From Thalassobacillus cyri (lineage in GTDB: Bacteria; Bacillota; Bacilli; Bacillales; Halobacillaceae), in assembly GCF_900107755.1 (NCBI RefSeq), contig NZ_FNQR01000017.1, positions 1 through 64,000 on the forward strand: a stretch of DNA of 64,000 nt. Direction: 5' to 3'. How positions within the stretch are numbered: position 1 is the stretch's first letter; each line of letters starts with the position of its first letter. Positions 54,950-64,000 of this stretch are shown here, one piece after another. The notes beneath the pieces were generated by a model. It made no database searches and had not been told where the DNA came from. It saw only the letters and a program-made list of their open reading frames with translations. A program made the translations under genes and the position numbers.

Positions 54950-55927
54950 ATGGCACAAATGACAATGATCCAAGCCATCACTGATGCGATGCGCACAGAA
55001 TTAAAAAATGATGAAAATGTGCTAGTCTTCGGTGAAGACGTCGGCCAAAACGGCGGTGTTTTCCGAGCAACTGAAGGCTTACAAAAAGAATTCGGTGAAG
55101 ATCGTGTATTTGACACACCACTAGCTGAATCCGGAATCGGCGGCATGTCAATTGGACTTGCTCTTCAAGGATTCCGTCCAGTACCTGAAATTCAGTTCTT
55201 CGGTTTCGTTTTTGAAACGATGGATGCGATTAGCGGACAAATGGCCCGTTACCGTTACCGTTCCGGTGGTACTCGCACTATGCCGATTACCGTTCGTTCT
55301 CCATTCGGCGGCGGTGTACACACGCCAGAACTTCACGCGGATAGCCTGGAAGGGTTGATGGCACAGCAGCCAGGCCTAAAGGTAGTCATTCCTTCTAATC
55401 CTTACGATGCGAAAGGATTATTAATCCAATCCATTCGTGATAACGATCCGGTTATTTTCCTTGAACACATGAAACTTTATCGTTCTTTCCGTGAAGAAGT
55501 TCCTGAAGAGGAATATGCCATCGAGCTAGGGAAAGCGGAAGTGAAACGTGAAGGTAAGGATGTAACATTGATAGCATACGGTGCAATGGTCCACACGGCA
55601 TTGAAAGCTGCTGACGAACTGGGAGAAAACGGCGTATCAGCGGAAGTAATCGACTTGCGTACTGTAGCTCCAATCGATTATGAAACGATTGTAGAATCTG
55701 TCAAAAAGACAAATCGTGCTGTCGTACTTCAGGAAGCGCAGAAGCAAGCAGGTATTGCTGCGCATGTCGTATCAGAAATCCAGGAAAAAGCGATCCTGTA
55801 TCTGGAAGCGCCGGTACTACGCGTAGCAGCTCCAGATACGGTTTACCCATTCTCTCAAGCGGAAACAGTATGGCTTCCAAACCATAATGACGTTGTAGAG
55901 AAAGTCAATAAAGTAATGAACTTTTAA
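54950..55927 (+). CDS. pdhB: Pyruvate dehydrogenase E1 component, beta subunit
   Basis: A 325-residue E1-beta with [38 protein letters not shown], the [20 protein letters not shown] segment and [17 protein letters not shown]. It forms the alpha2-beta2 tetramer with PdhA. It starts three bases after pdhA; the ribosome site GGCAAAGGAG lies in the pdhA end. Length is typical of the family. Confidence 0.96.
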   Translation: MAQMTMIQAITDAMRTELKNDENVLVFGEDVGQNGGVFRATEGLQKEFGEDRVFDTPLAESGIGGMSIGLALQGFRPVPEIQFFGFVFETMDAISGQMARYRYRSGGTRTMPITVRSPFGGGVHTPELHADSLEGLMAQQPGLKVVIPSNPYDAKGLLIQSIRDNDPVIFLEHMKLYRSFREEVPEEEYAIELGKAEVKREGKDVTLIAYGAMVHTALKAADELGENGVSAEVIDLRTVAPIDYETIVESVKKTNRAVVLQEAQKQAGIAAHVVSEIQEKAILYLEAPVLRVAAPDTVYPFSQAETVWLPNHNDVVEKVNKVMNF

Positions 55928-55956
55928 TTGAAACCTAGAAAAGGGAGGCAATATTC

Positions 55957-57285
55957 GTGGCTTTCGAATTTAAACTGCCGGATATCGGCGAAGGCATCCA
56001 TGAAGGTGAAATTGCAAAGTGGTTTGTCAAACCTGGTGACGAAGTAAAAGAAGACGATGTACTTTGTGAAGTACAAAATGATAAAGCAGTAGTAGAGATT
56101 CCATCACCTGTGGAAGGAACGGTTAAAGAGGTACTGGTTGATGAAGGTACCACTACTACTGTCGGCACAACCATCATTACATTCGACGCAGAAGGCTATG
56201 AGTCTGACGATAGCGGAGACGATAAGCAAGAAGAAGCACCAAAAGAAGAAAAACAAGAAGAAACAAAATCAGAAGAACCGGCTGCAGAAGATAAAGGTGC
56301 ATCTAAAGAAGAAGCTCCAGCTGCAGACGATGAGGAAGTAGATGAAAGCAAGCGTGTCATCGCTATGCCGTCTGTCCGTAAGCATGCCCGCGACAATGAT
56401 GTAGATATCCGTAAAGTCCAAGGGTCTGGAAAAAATGGCCGCGTGACTAAAGAAGATGTCGATGCATACTTAAGCGGCGATCAGAAACCGGCAGCTGATG
56501 CTGGTGAAGCAAAAGAAGAAGAAGCACAAGATCAGCAAGCTGCTGCTTCTACAGAAAAACAACAGCCTGTACTGGAAGGACAATATCCAGAAACACGTGA
56601 GAAGATGAGCGGTATCCGTAAAGCAATCGCTAAAGCGATGGTCAATTCCAAGCATACTGCACCACATGTAACCTTGATGGACGAAGTAGATGTTACAGAA
56701 CTTGTTGCTCATCGTAAGAAGTTCAAAGCAGTTGCCGCCGAACAGGATATTAAGCTGACATATCTGCCATATGTCGCAAAGGCTTTAGTATCAGCACTAA
56801 GAAAATATCCTGCACTAAATACGCAAGTTGATGATGAAACGGATGAAATTATTCAGAAACACTACTATAATATTGGTATCGCAGCAGATACTGACAAAGG
56901 ATTGCTTGTACCAGTCGTAAAAGACGCTGATCGCAAATCCATTTTCGCTATTTCAAGTGAAATCAATGAACTTGCTGTGAAAGCTCGTGACGGTAAACTA
57001 TCATCTGAAGACATGAAGGGTGGTTCTACTACAATCACCAATATCGGTTCAGCAGGTGGACAATGGTTCACTCCGGTCATCAATCATCCGGAAGTAGCTA
57101 TCCTTGGTATCGGACGTATTGCTGAAAAACCAGTCGTACGTGATGGTGAAATTGTAGTCGCTCCAGTTCTTGCAGTATCACTAAGTTTTGACCACCGTAT
57201 TATTGATGGTGCGACAGCTCAACTTGCAATGAACCACATCAAGCGTTTACTGAACGATCCACAACTAATTATGATGGAGGCGTAA
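55957..57285 (+). CDS. pdhC: Dihydrolipoamide acetyltransferase (PDH E2)
   Basis: A 442-residue E2. One lipoyl domain (about 1-80) carries the lipoylated Lys43 in [13 protein letters not shown] long Glu/Lys/Ala-rich linker (about 85-130) leads to the E1/E3-binding domain ([20 protein letters not shown]), a second linker, and the catalytic domain (about 210-442) ending with [15 protein letters not shown], which holds the active-site His and Asp. The acidic linkers are longer and more charged than usual, in keeping with a salt-adapted organism (inference). It forms the core of the complex. Confidence 0.95.
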   Translation: MAFEFKLPDIGEGIHEGEIAKWFVKPGDEVKEDDVLCEVQNDKAVVEIPSPVEGTVKEVLVDEGTTTTVGTTIITFDAEGYESDDSGDDKQEEAPKEEKQEETKSEEPAAEDKGASKEEAPAADDEEVDESKRVIAMPSVRKHARDNDVDIRKVQGSGKNGRVTKEDVDAYLSGDQKPAADAGEAKEEEAQDQQAAASTEKQQPVLEGQYPETREKMSGIRKAIAKAMVNSKHTAPHVTLMDEVDVTELVAHRKKFKAVAAEQDIKLTYLPYVAKALVSALRKYPALNTQVDDETDEIIQKHYYNIGIAADTDKGLLVPVVKDADRKSIFAISSEINELAVKARDGKLSSEDMKGGSTTITNIGSAGGQWFTPVINHPEVAILGIGRIAEKPVVRDGEIVVAPVLAVSLSFDHRIIDGATAQLAMNHIKRLLNDPQLIMMEA

Positions 57286-57288
57286 AGT

Positions 57289-58695
57289 ATGGTAGTAGGA
57301 GATTTCCCAATTGAACTTGATACGTTAGTAGTAGGTGCGGGTCCTGGTGGCTATGTAGCTGCCATCCGTGCCGCACAAACGGGTCAAAAGGTAACAATCG
57401 TAGACAAAGGAGTTCTTGGCGGGGTGTGCCTGAACGTAGGGTGTATCCCCTCTAAAGCCCTGATTCAGGCTGGCCACCGTTTTGCACATGCAAAAGGCGC
57501 CGACGATATGGGTATCAAATCTGAAAACACGACCGTCGATTTTTCCAAAGTACAGGAATGGAAAGGAAAAGTCGTTGATAAATTGACTGGCGGCGTGGAA
57601 GGGTTATTGAAAGGTAACGAAGTGGACATCGTAAAAGGTGAAGTTTACTTTGTAGACAAAAACACCGTCCGTGTCATGGATGACAAGAACTCTCAGACTT
57701 ACACGTTCAATAACTGCATTATTGCAACAGGATCCAGCCCGATTGAACTTCCTAACTTCAAGTATTCTGAGCGTGTACTAGACTCTACTGGCGCATTGAA
57801 CTTGAAAGAAATCCCTAAAAAGATGGTTGTCATAGGTGGAGGCTATATCGGCACTGAGCTTGGTACAGCTTACGCTGACTTCGATACAGAAGTAACCATC
57901 CTGGAAGGAACGAAAGACATTCTTGGCGGTTTTGAAAAGCAAATGACTCAGCTTGTTAAAAAACGTCTCAAGAAAAAAGGTGTCGACGTTGTCACCAACG
58001 CTATGGCCCAAGGTGTTGAAGAGACTAAAGATGGTGTGAAAGTCACTTATGAAGTAAAAGGTGAAGAGAAGACCATCGAAGCAGACTACCTGCTTGTCAC
58101 TGTCGGCCGTAAGCCAAATACCGAAGAACTTGGTCTTGAGCAAGTTGGTGTTGAGATGGATGATAAAGGTCTGATTAAAATCGATAAACAGTGCCGTACA
58201 AATGTGGACAACATTTTTGCTATCGGTGACATCGTGGAAGGACCTCCACTAGCTCATAAAGCTTCCTATGAAGGTAAAATTGCAGCAGAAGTCATTGCTG
58301 GTGAAAAATCAGAAATCGACTACCTTGGCATCCCAATGGTCGTATTCTCTGATCCGGAACTTGCTTCTGTCGGTTACACGGAAAAAGAAGCAAAAGAAGC
58401 TGGCTATGATGTCAAGGCTTCTAAGTTCCCATTCGCAGCTAATGGCCGTGCACTTTCTTTGAATGATACAGATGGCTTTGTCAAAATGGTCACACGTAAA
58501 GATGACGGGCTTGTCATCGGTGCTCAAGTTGCCGGTGCGAATGCCAGCGACATGATTGCTGAATTAGGATTGGCTATCGAAACTGGTATGACAGCGGAAG
58601 ACCTTGCATTAACCATTCATGCACACCCATCTCTAGGTGAAATTACGATGGAAACAGCAGAAGTTGCACTAGGAACTCCAATTCACATTAAATAA
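57289..58695 (+). CDS. pdhD: Dihydrolipoamide dehydrogenase (E3)
   Basis: A 468-residue flavoprotein disulfide reductase. FAD motif [15 protein letters not shown], redox-active cysteines in [16 protein letters not shown] motif [35 protein letters not shown], and the C-terminal His-Glu pair in [15 protein letters not shown]. It reoxidises E2 dihydrolipoamide with NAD+. Last gene of the operon, three bases after pdhC, followed by a strong terminator. Confidence 0.96.
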   Translation: MVVGDFPIELDTLVVGAGPGGYVAAIRAAQTGQKVTIVDKGVLGGVCLNVGCIPSKALIQAGHRFAHAKGADDMGIKSENTTVDFSKVQEWKGKVVDKLTGGVEGLLKGNEVDIVKGEVYFVDKNTVRVMDDKNSQTYTFNNCIIATGSSPIELPNFKYSERVLDSTGALNLKEIPKKMVVIGGGYIGTELGTAYADFDTEVTILEGTKDILGGFEKQMTQLVKKRLKKKGVDVVTNAMAQGVEETKDGVKVTYEVKGEEKTIEADYLLVTVGRKPNTEELGLEQVGVEMDDKGLIKIDKQCRTNVDNIFAIGDIVEGPPLAHKASYEGKIAAEVIAGEKSEIDYLGIPMVVFSDPELASVGYTEKEAKEAGYDVKASKFPFAANGRALSLNDTDGFVKMVTRKDDGLVIGAQVAGANASDMIAELGLAIETGMTAEDLALTIHAHPSLGEITMETAEVALGTPIHIK

Positions 58696-58705
58696 TTATG
58701 ATTCA

Positions 58706-58740
58706 AAAAATCCTGAACCATTGCGGTTCAGGATTTTTTT
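58706..58740 (+). terminator. Terminator of pdhABCD
   Basis: AAAAAATCCTGAACC pairs with GGTTCAGGATTTTTTT. Confidence 0.9.
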
Positions 58741-58764
58741 ATTTCCTATTAAAAGGGCGCTGTT

Positions 58765-59110
58765 AAACTGGTAGTTGCTTTTTCATAAGAGGACTCCTCA
58801 ATTATAGGGCCGAATTGTGGAAGACTCAGTTTCAAGATAGAGGGGCTTCTTTAACAAAATAGTGTCAGGGGTGGCTTGGAAACTACTTGCTTTCCAGCTT
58901 CATCGCCTAGACACTCGCGACATAAGCAGTCCATCAACGGGAAGAAAGAACCCTTTTGCTGTTCTGCTTATGCGTGTCGTATCTCCCAAGGCGATTATGC
59001 ATTCATTTCTTTCCTGTGGGGGAACTGGGAAGCCTCCTCAGACTTCGTCTTCCGGGGTCTTGCCTAGCTCCTTCTCCCACGGGAGTCTCGAAGTTTCCCA
59101 ACCATACCCC
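58765..59110. repeat. Dispersed repeat R1, forward copy
   Basis: The element begins with ACTCCTCAATTATAGGGCCG and AAGACTCAGTTTCAAGA and carries GGCTTGGAAACTACTTGCTT, GGAACTGGGAAGCCTCCTCA, GGGTCTTGCCTAGCTCCTTC and CCCACGGGAGTCTCGAAGTT; these are the reverse complement of the 33590-33835 core. A unique stretch with a CGCGACATAAGCAG/CTGCTTATG-like inner inverted pair lies in the middle. No gene. Confidence 0.7.
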
Positions 59111-59249
59111 ATCTGAAGGATGAGAGAAACGAATCCCTGCCATAGATGAAGATGCCTTCCACAAATCATATGGAACTATGATGCACGTAATAAGCCGTTT
59201 TTGTGTTTTTATGAGTAGCTCTTCTTATGTTGGAGGACGTATAAAGATG

Positions 59250-59545
59250 TTTCCGTTTGCCTTACCAACGCAAGGAGGTCCGGGAAATTGCGAGACTCCT
59301 CGAAAATGCTACGCATTTCCTTCGTGCGGTGTTTTTTCAAGAAGCTTATTCAAAGTCCTATGGGAGAATAGTACATGGTGAGATCCCGCAGGGCTTTAAC
59401 CCGAGGAAGCTCACCGTACGCCCATGGAAAGCGAGTGATTTCCCGGACCTCCAAACGCTCATCAACATAACGGAAACATTTTCTCTCGAAACTGAGTCTT
59501 CAACTAAAGGGAGCTTTACTTGAGGATCAACATTAAGAATTCACC
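59250..59545. repeat. Dispersed repeat R1, inverted copy
   Basis: CGGGAAATTGCGAGACTCCT, GGTGAGATCCCGCAGGGCTT, AACCCGAGGAAGCTCACCGT, GCCCATGGAAAGCGAGTGAT, then TCTCGAAACTGAGTCTTCAA. The last 110 bases match the left window edge (1-115). With the preceding forward copy it makes a large head-to-head arrangement filling the space after pdhD. No gene is seen in 58741-59602. Confidence 0.7.
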
Positions 59546-59602
59546 CGTGCCTTCATAAAAGGTGAAGCGGGATGTGAAAGTTTTTTAAAACAAAGTCTAT
59601 GT

Positions 59603-59965
59603 TTATTTAATGGTATTCTTTAATTGATCGACAATTTCCTTACTGTTACGTTCACCAGATATTTTGGCGATGGTTTTACCTTCTTTCCTGATCAATAAGG
59701 TAGGGAGCTGCGTTATTTTATCTTCGATGCTGTATAAAGAGGAAGAGCTCTTAAAAAACTCCAGTGGTTGTTCCTGGTATTGATTTTTAAACGCAATGAA
59801 GGCATCCATGTAGGCTTTTTCAGTCTCTAGTTCTCTTTCTTCTGTGACCAGCTGTATTTCATAACCACTCGGCTTGGCACTAATCACTTCTATTTTTTTC
59901 AGTTCCGGGAAACATCCCGTAAACAACAAGAAAATAATTCCGATTGGTAGAACTGTTTTAGTCAA
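59603..59965 (-). CDS. Small lipoprotein, thioredoxin-like without CxxC
   Basis: A 120-residue protein with a lipoprotein signal (LPIGIIFLLFTGC, lipidated Cys18). The C-terminal part (DKITQLPTLLIRKEGKTIAK, then a final helix) looks like the cis-Pro half of a thioredoxin fold, but no CxxC pair is present. I do not recognise a named family. The start is TTG at 59965 with only a weak purine stretch upstream. Confidence 0.6.
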   Translation of the reverse strand: MTKTVLPIGIIFLLFTGCFPELKKIEVISAKPSGYEIQLVTEERELETEKAYMDAFIAFKNQYQEQPLEFFKSSSSLYSIEDKITQLPTLLIRKEGKTIAKISGERNSKEIVDQLKNTIK

Positions 59966-60127
59966 TGGAATACCACTCTCTTTCTGTTCTTGGAAGCTGA
60001 TTTCATTCTAACAAATAAAGATTTAAAAGAATCGAATGTTATCAAAATGTCACGGAAGTGAAAAACCGTCGAAGTTTAAATGAAAAGTGTGAAATAGAAG
60101 ATAAGATGAGGGTAATAAAAATCATTA

Positions 60128-60158
60128 AAAAGACCTGCCCAATGAAGGGCAGGTTTTT
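60128..60158 (-). terminator. Terminator of BCCT transporter
   Basis: On the minus strand ACCTGCCC and GGGCAGGT with TTTTTAA following the distal arm. Confidence 0.8.
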
Positions 60159-60167
60159 GATCTTGGC

Positions 60168-61706
60168 TTATTGTTTCTTTTTCAATCCGATTTTTCTATC
60201 TTCTTCTGCGAATGATTTGACGAGTGAGAAGCATAGCATAATCATGATAACCGTGAATGGGAAGGCAGCGATGATAGCAGCTGTTTGCAGAGCGCCTAAA
60301 CCGCCTTGCCACAATAGTACAGCAGCTGCACTAGACTGGATAATTCCCCACGTAAACTTAACCTGGTTACGAGGGTTTAAGCTGCCGCCTGTCGTCTGCA
60401 TTCCAAGTACGAAGGTTGCTGAGTCAGCCGATGTGACAAAGAACGTACTGATCAAGGTCAGTCCGATGATTGACATCACCATGCCAAGCGGGACATTTTC
60501 TAACATCGCAAATAGAGCAACTTCTGTCCCTAGTTCACTCACCGCAGACTGGATATCCATGCCCTGGAAGAATTCAAGGTGAATCGTTGTACCACCGAAT
60601 ACAGAGAACCAAAGAGCACCGAATATAGTCGGTACCAGCAGGACGCCAAGAATGAATTCACGGACGGTACGGCCGCGGGAAACACGAGCAATAAACGTTC
60701 CGACGAATGGTGCCCATGAAATCCACCAGGCCCAGTAGAAGATTGTCCAGCCCTGAACCCAGGTGTTGCTTTCTTCCGAGAACGGAGTCATACGCAAACT
60801 CATTTGTGGCAGGTTTGAAATGTAAGACCCAAACGTTGTTGTAAAGTAATCCATGATAAAGTTGGTCGGTCCTGCAAATAACAGGAAGAACATTAATAAA
60901 AGGGCTAATACGATATTCGTATTACTCAAGTACTTGATCCCTTTATTCAAACCAGTCATGGCCGAAACCATGAACAGGACGGTTACAACAGCAATTATAG
61001 ATAACTGAAGGGTAAAATTATCATTCAACCCTGGAACCAAATAAGCAAGACCACTCGAGATCTGTAAGGCTCCGAAACCAAGAGATGTAGCCACCCCGAA
61101 AATGGTTGCGAATACGGCAATGGAATCGATTATTGTTCCAATTGGTCCCTTAATTCGTTCTTCACCAAGCAATGGCGCTAATGCTGCACTAAAAACACCA
61201 GGCGCATTTTTTCTGAATTTGAAATAAGCCAGTGCCAGGGCGATGACCGCATAGATAGCCCATGGGTGGAATCCCCAGTGAAAGAAGCTGTAACGCATCG
61301 CTTCTTTAGCAGCCTCCTGTGTGCCAGGTTCCGCCGTAGGTGGGGTATGGAAATGTGAAAGTGGTTCTGCAGCACCCCAGAACACCAGTCCAATACCCAT
61401 ACCTGCACTGAATAGCATCGCAAACCAGGTGATGTACGGATATTCCGGTTCATCATCTGGTTTACCCAGTTTGATTTTTCCGTACCTGGAAAATATTAAA
61501 AAGATAGCAAATACTAAGAATCCAGTTGCTGAAAGTAAGTAGAACCATCCAAATTTGTCAGTTATAAAACTTTGAATGTTTGTCGTGATGTTATTCAGGT
61601 TCCATGTCGGTAATGTCGAGTCCGGTATGATTCCCCATCCGATAAAGAGAAAGGCAATTACTACCGAGATGTAAAAAACTCTTGTAACTTGTTTCAATCT
61701 CATCAT
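60168..61706 (-). CDS. BCCT-family glycine betaine/choline transporter (OpuD-like)
   Basis: A 512-residue, 12-helix carrier. The BCCT signature motifs are FSAGMGIGLVFWGAAEPLSH and WTIFYWAWWISWAPFVGTFI followed by ARVSRGRTVREF. The glycine-rich MGIG stretch suggests Na+ coupling with betaine, as in BetP/OpuD. It brings in compatible solutes for osmoprotection. The C-terminal tail is short (about 25 residues), shorter than the BetP osmosensor. The gene is monocistronic with a terminator after it. It is the clearest salt-adaptation gene in the window. Confidence 0.92.
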   Translation of the reverse strand: MMRLKQVTRVFYISVVIAFLFIGWGIIPDSTLPTWNLNNITTNIQSFITDKFGWFYLLSATGFLVFAIFLIFSRYGKIKLGKPDDEPEYPYITWFAMLFSAGMGIGLVFWGAAEPLSHFHTPPTAEPGTQEAAKEAMRYSFFHWGFHPWAIYAVIALALAYFKFRKNAPGVFSAALAPLLGEERIKGPIGTIIDSIAVFATIFGVATSLGFGALQISSGLAYLVPGLNDNFTLQLSIIAVVTVLFMVSAMTGLNKGIKYLSNTNIVLALLLMFFLLFAGPTNFIMDYFTTTFGSYISNLPQMSLRMTPFSEESNTWVQGWTIFYWAWWISWAPFVGTFIARVSRGRTVREFILGVLLVPTIFGALWFSVFGGTTIHLEFFQGMDIQSAVSELGTEVALFAMLENVPLGMVMSIIGLTLISTFFVTSADSATFVLGMQTTGGSLNPRNQVKFTWGIIQSSAAAVLLWQGGLGALQTAAIIAAFPFTVIMIMLCFSLVKSFAEEDRKIGLKKKQ

Positions 61707-61740
61707 CCTTTCTAAGAATTCTGTAGCAATTGATTGACGG

Positions 61741-62826
61741 TCACTTCACGTGTTCCTGTTCGTTAACGTAACGAAAATAAATGTCTGCATGCTTCGAGTT
61801 GGAAAGTTGATTAAGCTCTTCTATTACGTCATGTAAACAGAGTAACTCATATAATAATACCGTTTGAGGTGGCAAATGGTGACGGTAGCGACTTTCTTGT
61901 TCGATATGTTCATGCTTCCACTCCCAAAAAACATGATCCAGCTCATGGATATGTTGAAAATGCTTTTCAGGTATGTGATGTCTTGGTGCTTTTAATATTG
62001 CCACAAATGAAGGAATCATTCTTTCAATTAAATGTTCTTCCCTGTGATTGAAGTCTCCACTATCCGTTTGAATATACTGCAAGTTTCCTAAGTGGTAGAT
62101 GATCTGCTGCAATAGATCAAGGCGCTTTTGGGTATATTGGAATGCGCGCATATCAATGTTCGTATGCTTATGATAGGACCATTCTTCACGCTGATAATGG
62201 GAAAGTTGATGTGTCCTTTCGATACTTTGTGTCAGTTCACGGTATTTTTTATTAATGAGAGCTCTTTTTTTATGTTTTTCTCCAATGACTTCTTTTAAAA
62301 TCAACTCCAGCAGGTCAGCAGACAGTGAATATAACCGATCGATATTGCGTTGGATACTGCTAAAATAATTTGGCGGCAACAGGAAAAAATTGACTAGGGA
62401 AGAAACTACTATACCAATAGATGTAGTACCCAATCTGATAAAGAACGAAACAATGTAATTTTCCTGGAAATCAGGAATCATTGCTGTTGCGGTTATCGTA
62501 GCGACCAGTATGCCATCCTGTAGGTTAAGTTTATGGCAGACAGCAATCGTCAAAATTGCTACGAGCGCATAAGTCAGAGCACCTTTACCGAACACCCCAT
62601 ATAAGGAAGTGGCAATCAACGCTCCAATGGCAGAAGCGGGAAACCTTATCGCTGCTTTCCGGATGGAATCTGCCGCCGTATGTTCAATAGTTACAATCGC
62701 TGTGATCACCGCAAAAATAACCGGCCAACCAAAATAACCGCAGATCAGTGCGGTTATAAAGACGGAGATACCGGTTTTAAGTGTCCTGCTTCCAAAAAGC
62801 TTGAATTGCAGCAGACGTTCCATCAT
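61741..62826 (-). CDS. Aromatic acid exporter (ArAE/FUSC) family protein
   Basis: A 361-residue protein: about four to five membrane helices in the N-terminal 170 residues (KTGISVFITALICGYFGWPV, AIRFPASAIGALIATSLYGV, IRLGTTSIGIVVSSLVNFFL), followed by a long helical cytosolic domain rich in His, Gln and Glu. This is the ArAE_1/DUF939 layout, as in B. subtilis YqjA-type proteins. Relatives are proposed exporters of aromatic acids; no substrate is known here. Divergent from the deacetylase gene. Confidence 0.82.
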   Translation of the reverse strand: MMERLLQFKLFGSRTLKTGISVFITALICGYFGWPVIFAVITAIVTIEHTAADSIRKAAIRFPASAIGALIATSLYGVFGKGALTYALVAILTIAVCHKLNLQDGILVATITATAMIPDFQENYIVSFFIRLGTTSIGIVVSSLVNFFLLPPNYFSSIQRNIDRLYSLSADLLELILKEVIGEKHKKRALINKKYRELTQSIERTHQLSHYQREEWSYHKHTNIDMRAFQYTQKRLDLLQQIIYHLGNLQYIQTDSGDFNHREEHLIERMIPSFVAILKAPRHHIPEKHFQHIHELDHVFWEWKHEHIEQESRYRHHLPPQTVLLYELLCLHDVIEELNQLSNSKHADIYFRYVNEQEHVK

Positions 62827-62975
62827 CTTGAATCACCCTACATTTTCTTTGGCTCCAGCCACGATTTCTAATTATAGTATAAATTAACGGGAAACCATAG
62901 TAAAAACTATAATAAATCATATATAATGTAATTGTTGGAAATACATAGAAAAAAATAACATCTGGGGGTCTTTAC

Positions 62976-63854
62976 ATGAACAAAAAGTTGGTATCTTTAT
63001 TGGCAATGGTTATGATTGGGCTTTTGGGCGCCTGCAGTACGAGTGAAAATGTGTCCCAGGATGAGACAGTCAAAGCAGAATCAAAGGAAGGAACAGAAGC
63101 TCCAAAGACGGAAGAGGGGGAGACGAAAGAAGCAGATAATCAAAGTACAAGTAAAAAAGCTGAAGGATCTGAGGAAGAAGCTTCAGGTGCTTTAGCGAAA
63201 CAAGCGGAAGAGATTGTAATAGAGCCTGTTTACGAATTATCAGGAAACTGGGCTTTTCAACCGATAGATGGGCAGGCGAACGAAAAAGTAGCTTTGATTA
63301 CCATTGATGATGCTCCAGATAAATATAGTGTGGAAATGGCAAAAACATTGAAAGAATTAGGAGCGCCAGCAATATTTTTTGTTAATGGTCATTTCTTAGA
63401 TACTCCAGAGGAAGAAAAAAAGTTGAAACAGATTCATGAATTGGGATTCCCTATCGGAAACCATACCTATAGTCATTCCTCTTTGCCTGCTCTGACTAAA
63501 GAGCAGCAATATGAAGAAATAATTGGTTTGAATGATCGGGTGGAAGAAATCATCGGGGAGAGACCGGAATTTTTTCGAGCACCATTTGGCCAAAATACCG
63601 ATTACACAAAGCAGCTGGCGGAAGAGGAAGGAATGCTGCTGATGAACTGGACTTATGGCTATGACTGGGAGAAAGATTACCAGAGTGCATCCGCAATAGC
63701 ACAAATTATGGTAGAAACCCCGCTGTTGACAGACGGAGCCAACCTGCTGATGCATGATCGTGAATGGACAGCAAATGGATTGGAGGAGATTGTCACCGGG
63801 CTTGAGGAAAAAGGATATGAGCTGTTAGATCCAGCTTTAATCAAGCGGCCATAA
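62976..63854 (+). CDS. Polysaccharide deacetylase lipoprotein
   Basis: A 292-residue lipoprotein. The signal ends LLGAC (Cys20). A low-complexity Glu/Lys/Ser linker (about 25-75) precedes the NodB-homology deacetylase domain (about 105-290). Catalytic motifs: TIDDAPDKYS (base and metal Asp), NHTYSHSSL (metal His pair), FFRAPFGQNTDYT, and a late LLMHDREWT with the catalytic His. It should remove acetyl groups from peptidoglycan or another polysaccharide outside the membrane. A TATAAT-containing promoter lies just upstream, and a terminator follows. Confidence 0.9.
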   Translation: MNKKLVSLLAMVMIGLLGACSTSENVSQDETVKAESKEGTEAPKTEEGETKEADNQSTSKKAEGSEEEASGALAKQAEEIVIEPVYELSGNWAFQPIDGQANEKVALITIDDAPDKYSVEMAKTLKELGAPAIFFVNGHFLDTPEEEKKLKQIHELGFPIGNHTYSHSSLPALTKEQQYEEIIGLNDRVEEIIGERPEFFRAPFGQNTDYTKQLAEEEGMLLMNWTYGYDWEKDYQSASAIAQIMVETPLLTDGANLLMHDREWTANGLEEIVTGLEEKGYELLDPALIKRP

Positions 63855-63855
63855 T

Positions 63856-63905
63856 AAAAATACCATCATCAAGTAGATAAACTTGTGTGATGGTATTTTT
63901 TATTA
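63856..63905 (+). terminator. Terminator of deacetylase gene
   Basis: AAATACCATCA pairs with TGATGGTATTT across a 19-base loop, followed by a T-run. The last 95 bases of the window show no recognisable feature. Confidence 0.8.
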
Positions 63906-64000
63906 TTATGACTGTAGTGGACTTAACATCCATTTCATTCGACAATCAATGAAGGTTAATTTTTGCCAGCGCTTTTCACTACGTAATAAGGTTCAATCGG

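Noticed and set aside
58862-59523. Several overlapping plus-strand frames after pdhD
   Set aside because: All fall in the R1 repeats and are mutually overlapping; none has a ribosome site or recognisable domain.
60058-60582. 174-residue plus-strand frame
   Set aside because: It is antisense to the clear BCCT transporter gene and its terminator.

Overview
The window looks like chromosome of a moderately halophilic, spore-forming member of the Bacillaceae (Halobacillus/Virgibacillus/Pontibacillus-like). The evidence is two Spo0E-type phosphatases, a glycine-betaine BCCT carrier, low-to-moderate GC, strong AGGAGG ribosome sites with many TTG/GTG starts, and long stretches collinear with Bacillus subtilis. 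The species call is inference; I could not search a database. No rRNA, tRNA, prophage or CRISPR array was seen.

Layout. 1-8.1 kb: small DUF1659/DUF2922/YvrJ genes, signal peptidase I, two adjacent Spo0E-like genes, a YkwC-type dehydrogenase, PatA, a patatin phospholipase, the ScdA/RIC iron-sulfur repair protein and an EamA exporter. 8.4-11.9 kb: a complete fixABCX (EtfBA-FixCX) electron-bifurcation operon with a perfect cre site upstream. 12-14.2 kb: small membrane or unknown genes, a Bax-inhibitor-1 protein and a Pmp3/YqaE peptide. 14.3-25.3 kb, minus strand: a branched-chain amino-acid operon ilvE, T-box, ilvB-ilvN-ilvC-leuA-leuB-leuC-leuD-ilvA. Its upstream region carries a good promoter, a CodY-like box and a cre box. 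25.5-39 kb: a region matching the B. subtilis ykyB-ykuV segment (YkyB, YkuE, FadH/YkuF, DarB/YkuL, DapH, DapL, YkuS, YkuT, YkuU, YkuV), interrupted by an MFS pump, a CNNM protein, repeats and an IS3 remnant. 39-46.5 kb: a heterodimeric ABC exporter, a bd-type quinol oxidase of the YthAB type, and KtrC. 46.7-58.7 kb: a region matching B. subtilis ktrC-rnjA-rpoY-ykrA-def-ykyA-pdhABCD, with a frameshifted pyruvate-oxidase gene inserted. 58.7-64 kb: repeats, a small lipoprotein, a BCCT transporter, an aromatic-acid-exporter-like protein and a polysaccharide deacetylase lipoprotein.

How the genes work together. PatA, DapH and DapL cover the acetylated branch of diaminopimelate (cell wall/lysine) synthesis. 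PDH, pyruvate oxidase and the ilv/leu operon all compete for pyruvate, and CcpA/CodY/T-box signals sit on the ilv/leu branch. DarB and KtrC are both members of c-di-AMP-binding families tied to potassium and osmotic balance. ScdA and the bd oxidase both have TGTGA-N6-TCACA-like operators, suggesting oxygen or redox control.

The most unusual signal is a set of four short-motif arrays in gaps between convergent genes. Each holds 4 to 8 copies of a roughly 10-bp motif, almost always spaced 20-21 bp (two helical turns). The motifs are variants of TTGTCTAGTAA. I know of no description of such arrays. Three other repeat families are also present: a long Bacillaceae-type GC-rich element, a large palindrome, and a roughly 75-bp element with a conserved hairpin.
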